From Gammaproteobacteria bacterium HGW-Gammaproteobacteria-2 (GTDB lineage Bacteria; Pseudomonadota; Gammaproteobacteria; Xanthomonadales; Xanthomonadaceae), in NCBI GenBank assembly GCA_002840015.1, contig PGZE01000026.1, forward strand, positions 1 to 62,322: 62,322 nucleotides of DNA, given 5' to 3'. Position numbers and translations under genes: made by a program. Positions 40,846 to 50,076 of the stretch are shown in pieces. Position 1 is the first letter of the stretch; every line of letters begins with the position of its first letter. Below the pieces are notes generated by a model. It saw only the letters and a list, made by a program, of their open reading frames with translations, had not been told where the DNA came from and did no database searches.

Positions 40846-42672
40846 TTAGAACTCGGCCCAACCGTCATCATCATGACTGGCAGCAGGCGGCTTGGCCGCG
40901 GACCGTGCGGGTTTGGAGGGTTTGGCTTCGGCTTTGTCTGCATTACCATCCGCCTTGCCTTCGACCGAAGCAGTTGCCGATCCGTTTGCTGCCGACACCG
41001 TCGTCTTCAACGCAGGGTCAACTCGTGTTGCAGCCGGCTTCGACTTTACCGACGGTGTTGCCGATCTGGCTGTTGCGCTGACGGAGGCCGTTGCGCCGCC
41101 GGAGCCCTGCCCTTGTGTGTGAAAGAAACCGATTTGCTGCGACAAGGTTTCCGCCTGATCCTGCATGGCCCGGCTGGCGGCGGCCGCTTCTTCCACCAGC
41201 GCTGCATTTTGCTGTGTCATCTCATCCATCGACATCACCGCGCGATTGACCTGGTCGATACCTGCGGTCTGCTCATGGTTGGCGGCGGCAATTTCACCAA
41301 CGATATCGGTGACTTTGTTAACCGATTCCACGATCTGTGCAAGCGTCCGTCCCGACTCATCGACCAGCGCAGTGCCCACACCAACTTTTTCGACGCTGTC
41401 GCTGATCAGTCCCTTGATTTCCTTGGCTGCACCCGCGCTTCGCTGCGCAAGATTGCGCACCTCGCTGGCTACCACGGCAAACCCGCGGCCCTGCTCACCT
41501 GCACGCGCCGCTTCCACTGCCGCGTTGAGCGCAAGCAGGTTGGTCTGAAACGCAATCTCGTCGATTACCCCAATGATGTCGGCGATACGTCGGCTGCTGG
41601 TGTTGATCTCGGCCATTGCATTCACCGCCCGCGAAACTACTTCACCACCGCGCTCGGCCTGCTCGCGTGCGCCACGGGCAAGCTGATTGGCCTGACTGGC
41701 GTTCTCGGCATTCTGGCGGACAGTGGCGGTCATCTCTTCCATGTTCGCCGCAGTTTCCTCAAGGAAAGAGGCCTGTTGCTGGGTGCGACCCGAAAGGTCG
41801 TCGTTACCGGCTGCGATTTCATGCGATGCGTTGCGCACCGATTCCGAGCCGGCGCTGACCTCGGTCACGATAGCAGTCAACTTGGAATCCATCTCGCGCA
41901 ACGCCGTCAGTAGCAGATCAACTTCGTTATTGGACGTTTGGTCGGCATGAATCTGGGTACCCAGTTCACCGTGGGCGATACGATTCGCCACCCCTAACGC
42001 GGTATTCATCCGCTGGGTCAGGGTCTTGATGAAGACCAGATCGAAGCCCAACGACAACAACACACTGAGCAAAATCAGTCCCGAAACCGCCAGAAACACC
42101 ATGCGACTGGCCGCCATTTGCGTTTCAATTTTGGCAAAAGCAACTTCGGTTGATACGGTCAGCAAATCGCTTATCGCACGCTGAGTCGGGTCGAATGCCG
42201 GCATCACCTTCATCGTCTCCAGAGCCAGAGCACCTTCATAATCCTCGTCTGCCAGGTACTCCGCCATGTCGATATAGGCGAGTCGCAATGCCTCGCGCGC
42301 CTGCATGAAGCGTTCGAGCTCGGTCATGACTGCCGGGTCGGTAACGGCAGCTTGCAGATCGGCAATGCTCTCGCTCACACTTTCCATCGTCGCCTTGACC
42401 CGCGGCAGCGTCTCGGCGACGACTGATGCACTTTCGGAGAGCGCCGCACGGCGCAGATCAACACCAACCAGATTCATGTCGGCACTGATCCGTGCCAACG
42501 ATGAGGTTCCCAGCAATTCCACATCGAAGAAAACACGCAATGCCGTACTTGTCTGACCCAATCCCCACAAGCCCACACCACCTACCAGCAACAGGAAAAA
42601 CACGACTGATGCCAGCCGCAGCAGCATCCGACGCTTGATGGTGAGCGAACCCAGCTTCAGCAATTTGAACAC
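40846..42672 (-). CDS. methyl-accepting chemotaxis protein with C-terminal CheR tether
   Basis: The 608-residue receptor has TM1 (residues 19-39), a periplasmic four-helix-bundle domain (40-190), TM2 (193-213), HAMP (214-265) and the signalling domain with [45 protein letters not shown] 90-residue Ala/Lys/Ser-rich linker leads to the C-terminal peptide GWAEF, an xWxxF pentapeptide like the NWETF that docks CheR. Ligand unknown. It lies in the operon between cheW and cheR. Confidence 0.93.
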   Translation of the reverse strand: MFKLLKLGSLTIKRRMLLRLASVVFFLLLVGGVGLWGLGQTSTALRVFFDVELLGTSSLARISADMNLVGVDLRRAALSESASVVAETLPRVKATMESVSESIADLQAAVTDPAVMTELERFMQAREALRLAYIDMAEYLADEDYEGALALETMKVMPAFDPTQRAISDLLTVSTEVAFAKIETQMAASRMVFLAVSGLILLSVLLSLGFDLVFIKTLTQRMNTALGVANRIAHGELGTQIHADQTSNNEVDLLLTALREMDSKLTAIVTEVSAGSESVRNASHEIAAGNDDLSGRTQQQASFLEETAANMEEMTATVRQNAENASQANQLARGAREQAERGGEVVSRAVNAMAEINTSSRRIADIIGVIDEIAFQTNLLALNAAVEAARAGEQGRGFAVVASEVRNLAQRSAGAAKEIKGLISDSVEKVGVGTALVDESGRTLAQIVESVNKVTDIVGEIAAANHEQTAGIDQVNRAVMSMDEMTQQNAALVEEAAAASRAMQDQAETLSQQIGFFHTQGQGSGGATASVSATARSATPSVKSKPAATRVDPALKTTVSAANGSATASVEGKADGNADKAEAKPSKPARSAAKPPAASHDDDGWAEF

Positions 42673-42690
42673 GACGATTCTCCTGATAAC

Positions 42691-43224
42691 TTAATTTGCG
42701 CTCTCAAGCTCAGTTGCCGAATGCTCAAGCACCGGCAACGCTTTTTCGAGCTGTTGCCATTCCTCGATGCGAAGCAACTTGTCGACCTGCAGCAACAACA
42801 CCATGCGCTCGCCCGATGCCACTAATCCAGCCAGATAATCGGCACCCACCGCCTGCCCGAAGTCGGGCACCGCGCGCACCTGCTCGGGATCCACATCCAG
42901 CACGTCGGATACCGCATCAACCACCATGCCAAAATGACGGCCTTCCAAGGCGACGATGATAGTTACCGTCAAATCGTCGCGTTCCTGCTCGGGCAGATTG
43001 AAGCGCGAACGCAGATCCATGATCGGCACGATGGCGCCGCGCAGATTCAGCACGCCAAGAATGAACGGTGGCGATTGCGGAATCCGCGTAACCTTGGACC
43101 AGCCACGGATTTCCCGCACCGCCAGAATATCGACCCCGTAGTCCTCGCCGGCCAATGCAAACGTGAGGTATTGATTGACCGCTTTGAGCTGCGCGGTCGC
43201 CGCCCTTGCCTGCATCTGTTTCAT
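42691..43224 (-). CDS. cheW: chemotaxis scaffold protein CheW (cluster 1)
   Basis: The 177-residue CheW couples CheA to MCPs. It has YLTFALAGEDYGVDILAVREIRGW near residue 20, FILGVLNLRGAIVPIMDLRSRF and GMVVDAVSDVLDV, which are the family's SH3-like subdomain strands. ATG 43224 has AAGGAG. It follows cheA by 19 bases and precedes the MCP gene by 18. Confidence 0.93.
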   Translation of the reverse strand: MKQMQARAATAQLKAVNQYLTFALAGEDYGVDILAVREIRGWSKVTRIPQSPPFILGVLNLRGAIVPIMDLRSRFNLPEQERDDLTVTIIVALEGRHFGMVVDAVSDVLDVDPEQVRAVPDFGQAVGADYLAGLVASGERMVLLLQVDKLLRIEEWQQLEKALPVLEHSATELESAN

Positions 43225-43243
43225 CACGCTCTCCTTAAATCGC

Positions 43244-45295
43244 TCACGCGACCAGCTTGCGATGCGCAAGCCGCACCAGACCCGAAACATCAACAATCAT
43301 GGCGATCGAACCATCGCCAAGAATCGTTGCCCCCGACAATCCTTGAACCCGTTTGTAATTGGTTTCCAAAGACTTGATTACGGCTTGCTGTTGGCCGAGC
43401 AATGCATCGACCAGTAAACCGGCTCGTGCGCCGTCGCCTTCAACCACGATCACGATGCCATCGCAAGGGTCACTGACTGCCCCTTGACAGCCAAACGCGG
43501 CATGCAAAGGTATGATCGGCAACACTTCTTCGCGAAAGCGGAAGACTTCACGCCCAGCGCCAAGCCGGGTGATCTGCTCGCGCTTGATTTGCAACGACTC
43601 GACCACCGAAACCAATGGCACGATATAGCTTTCACCACCCACCGCTGCGGTAAGGCCGTCGATGATGGCCAGGGTAAGTGGCAAGGTGATAGTGAACACC
43701 GAACCTGCACCGGCCTTGGTCTGCACACCCACCGTGCCGCCCAGCTCATTGACGTTGCGACGCACCACATCCATGCCGACGCCGCGCCCGGACAGATCGG
43801 TCGTTGCCTCAGCTGTCGAAAACCCTGGCTGAAAAATCAGCTCGGCGACTTCATCATCCGTCAAGCCATCCACAGACGTAATCAGGCCACGTTCAATGGC
43901 CTTGCGTGCAATGGCATCGCGATTCAATCCGGCGCCATCATCGCTGACTTCGACGGTGATGTTTCCGCCCTGGTGAAACGCATCCAGACGCAGGGTACCG
44001 GTCGGATTCTTGCCGGCTGCCACTCGCCGGTCCGGTGTCTCAAGACCGTGATCTACCGCATTTCGCACGAGATGCACCAACGGATCGCCGATTTTTTCCA
44101 GCACCGTCTTGTCGAGCTCGGTCTGCTCGCCGTGCAGTTCCAGGTTCACCTGCTTGCCCAGCTTGCGCGAGATGTCGCGCACCAGTCGCGGGAAGCGCTG
44201 GAACACCACACTGATCGGCAACATGCGAATGCGCATGACGCTTTCCTGCAATTCGCGGGTGTTGCGCTCCAGATTCAACCCTGCCCGCAATGCCTCAAGA
44301 TGCGACAGATCAAAATGTTCGCCCAACTGCCCGAGCATCGACTGCGTGATTACCAGTTCGCCAACCATATTGATCAGGGCATCCACCTTGTCGATACTGA
44401 CCCGGATCGATCCTGACTCGGCGGCCGCAGCACTGGGCGCATTCTCGACCCGCAGCGCTGTCGGTTTTTCGCTGCCCCGGACAATCGGAACCGGGTCTGA
44501 ACCCGCGCTTGTGGAGCCCCCTGCACTTGCCGTTGGCGTCGAACGCTCAATAGCAGAATTGCTTGGAATTGCGCTCGACTGGCGCGCAATGGTCAGTTCA
44601 CAGTCGCCCTCAGCCCAGTCAAATACCGCGTCAATCTGCTGCCGTTTGACTTTGCCAGCAAGGTTTAAATCCCATGCGATATAGCATTGCTCGGGGTCGA
44701 GAACGTCCAAGGCCGGCACGCCATCCACATGTGCGCAAACATCCAACTCGCCCAGATCCGCGAGTTCGCGGAACATCCGCAATGGGTCGTTGCCCGAGCG
44801 CAACAGTCCGGGTTTTGCGCGAAACCCAATCACCCAGTCACTGGTTTCATCAGACGCAGGCGGTACATCGACACGCTGATCTGACGGCAGCACATTTCCG
44901 GCAACCGCTGATAGTTGTTGCCGCAGCTCATCCAATAATGCGTTGGTAGACTGATTTGCGGATGCAACGCCTTTTTTGGCGCGCTCGAGCATGCCGCGCA
45001 AGGCATCAACGCAACGCAGCAGCAATTCGACCACCTCCACTGTCACCGCGCGTTTGCCGGAACGCACACCATCAAGCAGCTCTTCGGCGACGTGGGTGAA
45101 TGCTGCAATTTCCTGGAATCCAAAAGTAGCCGAACCGCCCTTGATGGAGTGCGCCGCGCGAAAGATGGTGTTGACCAGTTCGCTGTCTGCCGATCCGGTG
45201 TCGAGCTTGAGCAGGGCCGACTCCATCGCATCCAGCCCTTCCAGGCTTTCATCGAAGAATGTCTGATGAAATTGACTGAGATCGACCTGGCTCAT
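43244..45295 (-). CDS. cheA: chemotaxis histidine kinase CheA (cluster 1)
   Basis: The 683-residue kinase has an Hpt domain with the phospho-His in AAHSIKGGSATFG near residue 48, a linker with a P2-like region, the dimerisation domain (VDKVDALINMVGELVITQSML), an HATPase domain with HLVRNAVDHGLE (N box), VSDDGAGLNRDAIA (G1) and GRGVGMDVVRRNV (G2), and a CheW-like regulatory domain. It phosphorylates the CheY and CheB of this operon. ATG 45295 fits the expected MSQVDLSQFHQTFFDES. Confidence 0.95.
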   Translation of the reverse strand: MSQVDLSQFHQTFFDESLEGLDAMESALLKLDTGSADSELVNTIFRAAHSIKGGSATFGFQEIAAFTHVAEELLDGVRSGKRAVTVEVVELLLRCVDALRGMLERAKKGVASANQSTNALLDELRQQLSAVAGNVLPSDQRVDVPPASDETSDWVIGFRAKPGLLRSGNDPLRMFRELADLGELDVCAHVDGVPALDVLDPEQCYIAWDLNLAGKVKRQQIDAVFDWAEGDCELTIARQSSAIPSNSAIERSTPTASAGGSTSAGSDPVPIVRGSEKPTALRVENAPSAAAAESGSIRVSIDKVDALINMVGELVITQSMLGQLGEHFDLSHLEALRAGLNLERNTRELQESVMRIRMLPISVVFQRFPRLVRDISRKLGKQVNLELHGEQTELDKTVLEKIGDPLVHLVRNAVDHGLETPDRRVAAGKNPTGTLRLDAFHQGGNITVEVSDDGAGLNRDAIARKAIERGLITSVDGLTDDEVAELIFQPGFSTAEATTDLSGRGVGMDVVRRNVNELGGTVGVQTKAGAGSVFTITLPLTLAIIDGLTAAVGGESYIVPLVSVVESLQIKREQITRLGAGREVFRFREEVLPIIPLHAAFGCQGAVSDPCDGIVIVVEGDGARAGLLVDALLGQQQAVIKSLETNYKRVQGLSGATILGDGSIAMIVDVSGLVRLAHRKLVA

Positions 45296-45299
45296 GACT

Positions 45300-45665
45300 T
45301 CAGCCCAATACGCGGCGAACGGTGGCAAGCAACTGATCGGGGTCGAACGGCTTTACCAGCCAACCGGTTGCACCGGCAGCCTTGCCTTCCTGTTTTTTTT
45401 CCGGATTTGACTCGGTAGTCAGCATCAGAATCGGCACACCGCTGAAACCCGGAAGCTTGCGGATCTCGCGCACCATGCTGATGCCATCCATACGCGGCAT
45501 GTTGACATCGGCCAACACCGCATCGAAGGGCTCCGCTTTGGCTGCATCCACCCCCGCCACACCATCCTCGGCTTCCTTGACCTCAAAGCCGGCGCCCTTG
45601 AGGGTAAAGCTCACCATGCCCCGCATGGATGCGGAATCATCGACCACCAATATCTTTTTGCTCAT
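45300..45665 (-). CDS. cheY: CheY-like response regulator (cluster 1)
   Basis: A stand-alone 121-residue receiver: ILVVDDSASMRGMV (acidic pocket), AVLADVNMPRMDG (phosphoacceptor Asp), MLTTES and VKPF (Lys). All key residues are present. It sits between the STAS gene and cheA and is the only complete CheY in the window. Confidence 0.94.
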   Translation of the reverse strand: MSKKILVVDDSASMRGMVSFTLKGAGFEVKEAEDGVAGVDAAKAEPFDAVLADVNMPRMDGISMVREIRKLPGFSGVPILMLTTESNPEKKQEGKAAGATGWLVKPFDPDQLLATVRRVLG

Positions 45666-45718
45666 GCGTGCGTCCTCGCCTGTGTCGCCATCAATTCTGA
45701 GTGTTTATAAATCATCGT

Positions 45719-46045
45719 TCAATGCGAGCCGTTCAAGCCCAATGCCTTGTCCAAACCAAGCAAGCCAGCATCGCGGCAAAGAATTGTTTCCGACATTTGC
45801 CACGAAACGGTTATTCCACGCGCTTTACTGTCACGTACAAACGCATACAACAGTTGCAGGCCAGCCGAGTCGGCAGAGCGCACGTCAGTGGCATCGAGAA
45901 TGATTTCGTCGCCCGACGCCAGCGCCTCACGCAGCATTGCTTGAAGTGCGTTGGCATTGCCGATACGCAACTCGGCACCCAATGCAACAACGCGATGCGC
46001 TTCCACTGTTGAAGGCTGTGGTTTGCGACTTCTCATTCTGGCCAT
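45719..46045 (-). CDS. STAS-domain protein opening the chemosensory operon
   Basis: The 108-residue single STAS domain has HRVVALGAELRIGNANALQAMLREALASGDEIILDATDVRSADSAGLQLLYAFVRDS, with the Ser in SADSAGLQ at the usual phosphorylation site. ATG 46045 has GGGAG upstream. It directly follows the minus-strand FliA-type promoter, so it is the first gene of the operon. STAS proteins opening and closing a che operon are unusual. Confidence 0.85.
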   Translation of the reverse strand: MARMRSRKPQPSTVEAHRVVALGAELRIGNANALQAMLREALASGDEIILDATDVRSADSAGLQLLYAFVRDSKARGITVSWQMSETILCRDAGLLGLDKALGLNGSH

Positions 46046-46091
46046 TGGCGGCTCCCGTGGTGGCGTGTCACATGACTCCGCACTCACCACT

Positions 46092-46118
46092 TTATCGGCG
46101 CTCCGTGACCAGACTTTA
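46092..46118 (-). promoter_or_regulatory. sigma-28 (FliA) promoter for the STAS-cheY-cheA operon
   Basis: On the minus strand TAAAGTCT (46118-46111), 11 bases, then GCCGATAA (46099-46092). This differs from the FliA consensus TAAAGTTT-N11-GCCGATAA at one base. It lies 47 bases upstream of the STAS gene. Confidence 0.85.
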
Positions 46119-46178
46119 GTGCTGATAATGGGCACTGCGTCGCAAACCCTGCATGCACGGAAAGTGTGACGTGGTCGC

Positions 46179-46205
46179 TAAAGTTTCTCTGCGCAACGCC
46201 GATTA
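46179..46205 (+). promoter_or_regulatory. sigma-28 (FliA) promoter for the FliK-like gene
   Basis: TAAAGTTT (46179-46186), 11 bases, then GCCGATTA (46198-46205): one mismatch to consensus. It lies 138 bases before the GTG of the FliK-like gene and 60 bases from the divergent promoter, so both transcripts should belong to the late flagellar class. Confidence 0.85.
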
Positions 46206-46342
46206 TGTTGTGCGAGGGATGATCTGCCACCGTTGCTGACAGCCGGACACCAGATGCGCCTGGCTGTATGTCACGCATTTGGCATACCCGCTGGGTTGGA
46301 CACGTTGCGGCAATTACCAGCACTTATCAAGGGAGTACGTTG

Positions 46343-47482
46343 GTGAACATTGAACCTGCCAGCCGCCTTGCTCCCGTATCGCCGGCTCCTGCGCCGAGTC
46401 ATCCGGTGTCCTGGACGGTAGGCTCGATACACCCAGCGCATATGCTGGGGCGCCATCCCGACGGTCGCGTTGCGCTGCGCATTGACGATGAAGAGTTGCT
46501 GGCCGACGTTCCACCGGGCACGGTGCTTCCGCGTGCATTCCAGGTGCGCGTTACCCGTGCCGGCGTAAGGCCTGAGCTGGAACTGGTACGCGACGAGAGC
46601 GACGATGACGATGCGGCACGGACACGCGCACTGCTCGCGCTGATCCCTCGCCAATCCGGCCTGCCGGGCTTGTTGGCCGAGCTACATGCCGTAATCAGCG
46701 TTGCCGATACATCGCTATCGCCAACCATTAAAGCAGCGCTTGCGCAGCTAAACATTGCCATGGCATCACCGGCGAATTTCTCCGATGCCGCATCGGTGCG
46801 ACAAACCTTGGAATCTTCCGGAATAGCAATGGAATCCCGATTGCTGCGAGCAATACAGGACAACCGCAACCTGTCACTGAGTGGCGACTGGAAAGCGTCA
46901 CTGCTGCGGCTGACTGCAGCGTTGTCGAACTATCCAGCGGCTGCGCCTGCCGACAGCCGCAGTGATTTGCAGCCGCCACAGCCAGGCCGCGATCTGCCAC
47001 GACAACCGCGGGCAGCACGCGTTCCATGGCGTGGTAATGCGTCAGATTGGGGGCGGCTTCATCATGCTGCGCAAGGGGTGATTGCTCGACAAACGATCAC
47101 GCAGCTACAGGCCGCCGCAGTGTCACCTACGTGGCTATTCGAGATACCCATGCACGGCCGTGGAGGGCTTGATGTGCTGCAAGTGCGGCTGTTTCCAACG
47201 GCTTCCGGCACGGGCAATGGTCCGGGCTGGTTGATACAAACCGCTATCGACTTACCGTCATTGGGGGCCATCGGTGCAGATATCCGCATCGTCGAAAATC
47301 GGGTGCGGGTGCAATTCTGGGCCGAAATCGCTGCCGTCGCACGGCGTATTGAATCTTCGCTCACCAGCGTCGCTGACCAATTGCACCGGCGCGGACTGGT
47401 CGTTGAGCATGTTGCTTGCCGTTATGGCTACCCTGCAGCCTCGCCGGGCGTCAGTGGCAGTCTGGTGTCGGCAACAGCATAA
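46343..47482 (+). CDS. FliK-like flagellar hook-length control domain protein
   Basis: The 379-residue protein has a variable N-terminal half and a C-terminal Flg_hook-like domain: WLFEIPMHGRGGLDVLQVRLFPT, GWLIQTAIDLPSLGAIGADIRIVENRVRVQFWAE and ADQLHRRGLVVEHVACRYGYP. This matches FliK-like proteins encoded near motility genes rather than the main hook-length regulator. GTG 46343 has GGGAG upstream. It shares its transcript with the FlhB-like gene 8 bases downstream, a pairing seen in Pseudomonas and Xanthomonas. Confidence 0.8.
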   Translation: MNIEPASRLAPVSPAPAPSHPVSWTVGSIHPAHMLGRHPDGRVALRIDDEELLADVPPGTVLPRAFQVRVTRAGVRPELELVRDESDDDDAARTRALLALIPRQSGLPGLLAELHAVISVADTSLSPTIKAALAQLNIAMASPANFSDAASVRQTLESSGIAMESRLLRAIQDNRNLSLSGDWKASLLRLTAALSNYPAAAPADSRSDLQPPQPGRDLPRQPRAARVPWRGNASDWGRLHHAAQGVIARQTITQLQAAAVSPTWLFEIPMHGRGGLDVLQVRLFPTASGTGNGPGWLIQTAIDLPSLGAIGADIRIVENRVRVQFWAEIAAVARRIESSLTSVADQLHRRGLVVEHVACRYGYPAASPGVSGSLVSATA

Positions 47483-47490
47483 GGACGGCT

Positions 47491-47763
47491 ATGAGCAACC
47501 CACGCGAAGCCCTGTTGCACTTGCCTTCTGATCACCGCGAGGATGCACGTTCCGTGGTGATAGAAGGGCTTGTTCCGCATATGCAGCAATTAGCCGGGCA
47601 GCATGGCATAACCCTCACCTCCGATGCTGCGCTGCTGCAATGGCTTACTCAGGCCAACGTACCAGAACAGCTCGATGCGTCAGCATGCGCGGCAATTGCT
47701 GTGGTCATTCAACAGTTCTACGCGCTCTCATCGCCCGGCAGCGGCGATGGTGGTGGCCGCTGA
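47491..47763 (+). CDS. FlhB C-terminal-like small protein (FhlP type)
   Basis: The 90-residue protein resembles the cytoplasmic domain of FlhB/YscU: ARSVVIEGLVPHMQQLAGQHGITLTSDAALLQWLTQANVP followed by LDASACAAIAVVIQQFYALS. It has no membrane segments and no NPTH cleavage site. Such proteins are encoded with FliK-like genes. ATG 47491 has AAGGA upstream. The substrate-switching role is inferred from the pairing. Confidence 0.75.
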   Translation: MSNPREALLHLPSDHREDARSVVIEGLVPHMQQLAGQHGITLTSDAALLQWLTQANVPEQLDASACAAIAVVIQQFYALSSPGSGDGGGR

Positions 47764-47791
47764 AAACATTTCGCGCAACCTGACTTGGTTT

Positions 47792-48154
47792 TCAGGCGTT
47801 ATCGCGGTGAAGACGCACGATCAACTCGGCTTCTTCAAAGCTCAGCCCGCAATCCAGCGATACCTGCTCGACACTTGCGCCACGGCTGGCCATGCGATGC
47901 GCCAGTTCATACGAACGCCCGGCATTGCCAGCAGTGTCGTACATGCGCAAATGCGACATGCGCTCAATGCCCTGGCCGATTTCAACCAGTCGGCGCTCCA
48001 TATGTTCAAGCTGGCGACGAAACGCATCACTTGGTGTGTGATCCTGCGGCGGCGGCGTTTGTGCTCTTTGTCGAAACAGCGCGATCAACAGCGCCAGGTT
48101 GACCAGACCGACAATCAGTGCAATTGCCAGCAAAAATAATGCACCTGCAGTCAT
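47792..48154 (-). CDS. DUF2802 membrane-anchored protein
   Basis: The 120-residue protein has one N-terminal TM helix (residues 5-27, ALFLLAIALIVGLVNLALLI), a coiled-coil segment (DAFRRQLEHMERRLVEIGQGIERM) and the DUF2802 C-terminus AHRMASRGASVEQVSLDCGLSFEEAELIVRLHR. It is a regular last gene of the flagellar/chemotaxis operon in Pseudomonas and Xanthomonas. ATGA overlap with cheW. Function unknown. Confidence 0.85.
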   Translation of the reverse strand: MTAGALFLLAIALIVGLVNLALLIALFRQRAQTPPPQDHTPSDAFRRQLEHMERRLVEIGQGIERMSHLRMYDTAGNAGRSYELAHRMASRGASVEQVSLDCGLSFEEAELIVRLHRDNA

Positions 48155-48666
48155 GGGGGTCCTCCAACATCGTTGTGAAAATTACCGACAATCGCGTCCG
48201 GATCACACAGGCGAGTCACATCCAGCAACGCCGTAAAGCCCGATGCGCTACGGATTACCCCGCGTACCGGATCATGGACGCGCGTCGTTCGGCCAGATGG
48301 GGGTGGACCAATTGCGTTTTCATCAAACCGGATCAACTCGCCGACAGCGTCAACCAGCAATCCGGTTTTTTCGCCCTCGCTATCAAGTACCAGCACACGA
48401 ACGGCGGCATCGTCACAGCACACATCGCCACGAAGCGCGAGACGCATTCGGCCATCAAGCACCGGCAGCAAACGTCCGCGCAAGTTCATCAGGCCGCGCA
48501 TCGCAGCCGGTGCGCCCGGCACTGGGGCAATATCCTGCGGTCGGATCACTTCCTGCACGCGGCACACTGGGGCCGCATAACTCTGACCGGCCAGGGTAAT
48601 GCCGATCCATGATTCGCTATTGCCCTCGGTTGACGGCAACGCATCGATGGTTTCATCTTGCGTCAC
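48151..48666 (-). CDS. cheW: chemotaxis scaffold protein CheW (flagellar operon)
   Basis: The 171-residue CheW has WIGITLAGQSYAAPVCRVQEVI, AMRGLMNLRGRLLPVLDGRMRL and TGLLVDAVGELIRFD, all family strands. It overlaps the ParP-like gene by 14 bases and the DUF2802 gene by 4, so the three are coupled. It couples the flagellar CheA to its receptors. Confidence 0.92.
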   Translation of the reverse strand: MTQDETIDALPSTEGNSESWIGITLAGQSYAAPVCRVQEVIRPQDIAPVPGAPAAMRGLMNLRGRLLPVLDGRMRLALRGDVCCDDAAVRVLVLDSEGEKTGLLVDAVGELIRFDENAIGPPPSGRTTRVHDPVRGVIRSASGFTALLDVTRLCDPDAIVGNFHNDVGGPP

Positions 48667-49273
48667 GTTGCAACTCCCGGGAAAGCGACTCAGTCAGGCC
48701 CCTCACATTCAGCACGGCGCACAACGGTTCGCTTGCCATGCCGGCCAACCACGGACGGCTTGCCGGGTTATCACGCCAGCGCACACTCTGCGTGGCAATC
48801 ACTTGCGTTGCATCGACACTATCCACCGCCAGCAGCCATCGGTCACCGGCAAGGGATAAAGCCAGCATGGGCGCATTACGTGCCGCATCACCGGGCACAA
48901 TAATGCGTGCAAGATCGACCACGTGGCAAACGCGTCCATCGTGATCGCTGTTGCCCAACAACCACGGCAGCGATAACTGTGAACTCGCCAATGGTTCAGG
49001 CACCGGCCCGACCCAATCCACTGCGCTCTTGGCAACCGCAAGCTGCAAGCCGGAAACATTGCACAGGTAATACGCGTTCGCAGCATCGGCGACGCGTTGC
49101 TTCGGCTCCTCGCTGCAAGCGAGCGTTGCCAGTTCCTTGCCTTGCGCGCCATCCGTCACAACCACTCCATCCGCGGATTCGGGCTGCGGCGTGACATCAA
49201 GCAATGCCGCTATGTATTGATCAACCGCGTCATCACGCGGCGCCATGCCGGCACTGGCAGCGCGTCCAATCAT
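48653..49273 (-). CDS. CheW-like domain protein (ParP-like)
   Basis: The 206-residue protein has a variable N-terminal 70 residues and a C-terminal CheW-like domain (YYLCNVSGLQLAVAKSAVDWVGP, LLGNSDHDGRVCHVVDLARIIV, WLLAVDSVDATQVI). Its place between the ParA-like ATPase and cheW matches ParP of Vibrio, which tethers chemoreceptor arrays at the pole through ParC. The name is inferred from synteny. ATGA overlap with the ATPase gene. Confidence 0.8.
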   Translation of the reverse strand: MIGRAASAGMAPRDDAVDQYIAALLDVTPQPESADGVVVTDGAQGKELATLACSEEPKQRVADAANAYYLCNVSGLQLAVAKSAVDWVGPVPEPLASSQLSLPWLLGNSDHDGRVCHVVDLARIIVPGDAARNAPMLALSLAGDRWLLAVDSVDATQVIATQSVRWRDNPASRPWLAGMASEPLCAVLNVRGLTESLSRELQRDAR

Positions 49274-50076
49274 GCTGCACCTGCCTGTGCCACTGCTTGT
49301 TCAAACTCAAGTAACTCGCGCAGCAATTCACGATATGCCTCACCGGCTCGGCGCGCCGCCGGCCACGACCCCACTGGCAGGCCGGCACGACTGGCTTCGC
49401 GTACCTGGGTGTCGGTGGGTACCACGATACGCGACACCGTATCCGGGTAATCGGCCTTGAGTGAATCCAGACATGTTTGCGAAGCGCGCGTGCGGCTGTC
49501 AAACAAGGTTGGCACGATCAGGCAAGGGATGCGCATGCCGCGCGAGCGCTCCACCATGGCCAGACTACGCAGCATGCGCTGCAAACCACCCAATGCCAGA
49601 AACTCGGTTTGCGTCGGTATGATCAGACGCTCGCAGGCGACCAATGCATTGATCATCAGAACACCAAGCATCGGCGGACAATCGATTACCACGCGATCAA
49701 ACCGACCGTGCAGACGCTGCAATGCTTCGGTCAACACCAGGCCCATGCCTGCACGCGCTCCCAATTGGCGATCCAGTGTCGCCATGGCCGGAGAGGACGG
49801 CATCAACCAGAGCTGATCGACTGCGGTCGTGCGAATCAGCGCGTTATCATCTGTCAGTGGCGCATCGCCTACTTTTGCACGGAACAGTTCATACACACCG
49901 GAACCGGCAGCCTCGGCATCAAAGCCCAGATAGGTCGTCAACGAACCGTGTGGGTCCATGTCTACCAGCAACGTGCGCGCCGATTGCTCTGCAAGCAAGC
50001 CGGCCAGCGCTGCGGCGGTGGTAGTTTTGCCCACCCCACCCTTCTGATTGGCAACAGCCCAAATCTGCATGCTCAC
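49270..50076 (-). CDS. ParA-family ATPase of the chemotaxis locus (ParC-like)
   Basis: The 268-residue ParA ATPase has the deviant Walker A KGGVGKTTTAAALAG near residue 11, LLVDMDPHGSLTTYLGF (Walker A') and VVIDCPPMLGVLMINAL (Walker B). In Vibrio and Pseudomonas such a protein positions chemotaxis arrays at the cell pole. It has coupled overlaps with motD upstream (GTGA) and the ParP-like gene downstream. Chromosome partitioning is unlikely because no parB is adjacent. Confidence 0.88.
   Translation of the reverse strand: MSMQIWAVANQKGGVGKTTTAAALAGLLAEQSARTLLVDMDPHGSLTTYLGFDAEAAGSGVYELFRAKVGDAPLTDDNALIRTTAVDQLWLMPSSPAMATLDRQLGARAGMGLVLTEALQRLHGRFDRVVIDCPPMLGVLMINALVACERLIIPTQTEFLALGGLQRMLRSLAMVERSRGMRIPCLIVPTLFDSRTRASQTCLDSLKADYPDTVSRIVVPTDTQVREASRAGLPVGSWPAARRAGEAYRELLRELLEFEQAVAQAGAA

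Noticed and set aside
49270..50076. Chromosome/plasmid partition ParA
   Set aside because: No parB or parS nearby; gene order is that of the chemotaxis-array positioning ATPase.
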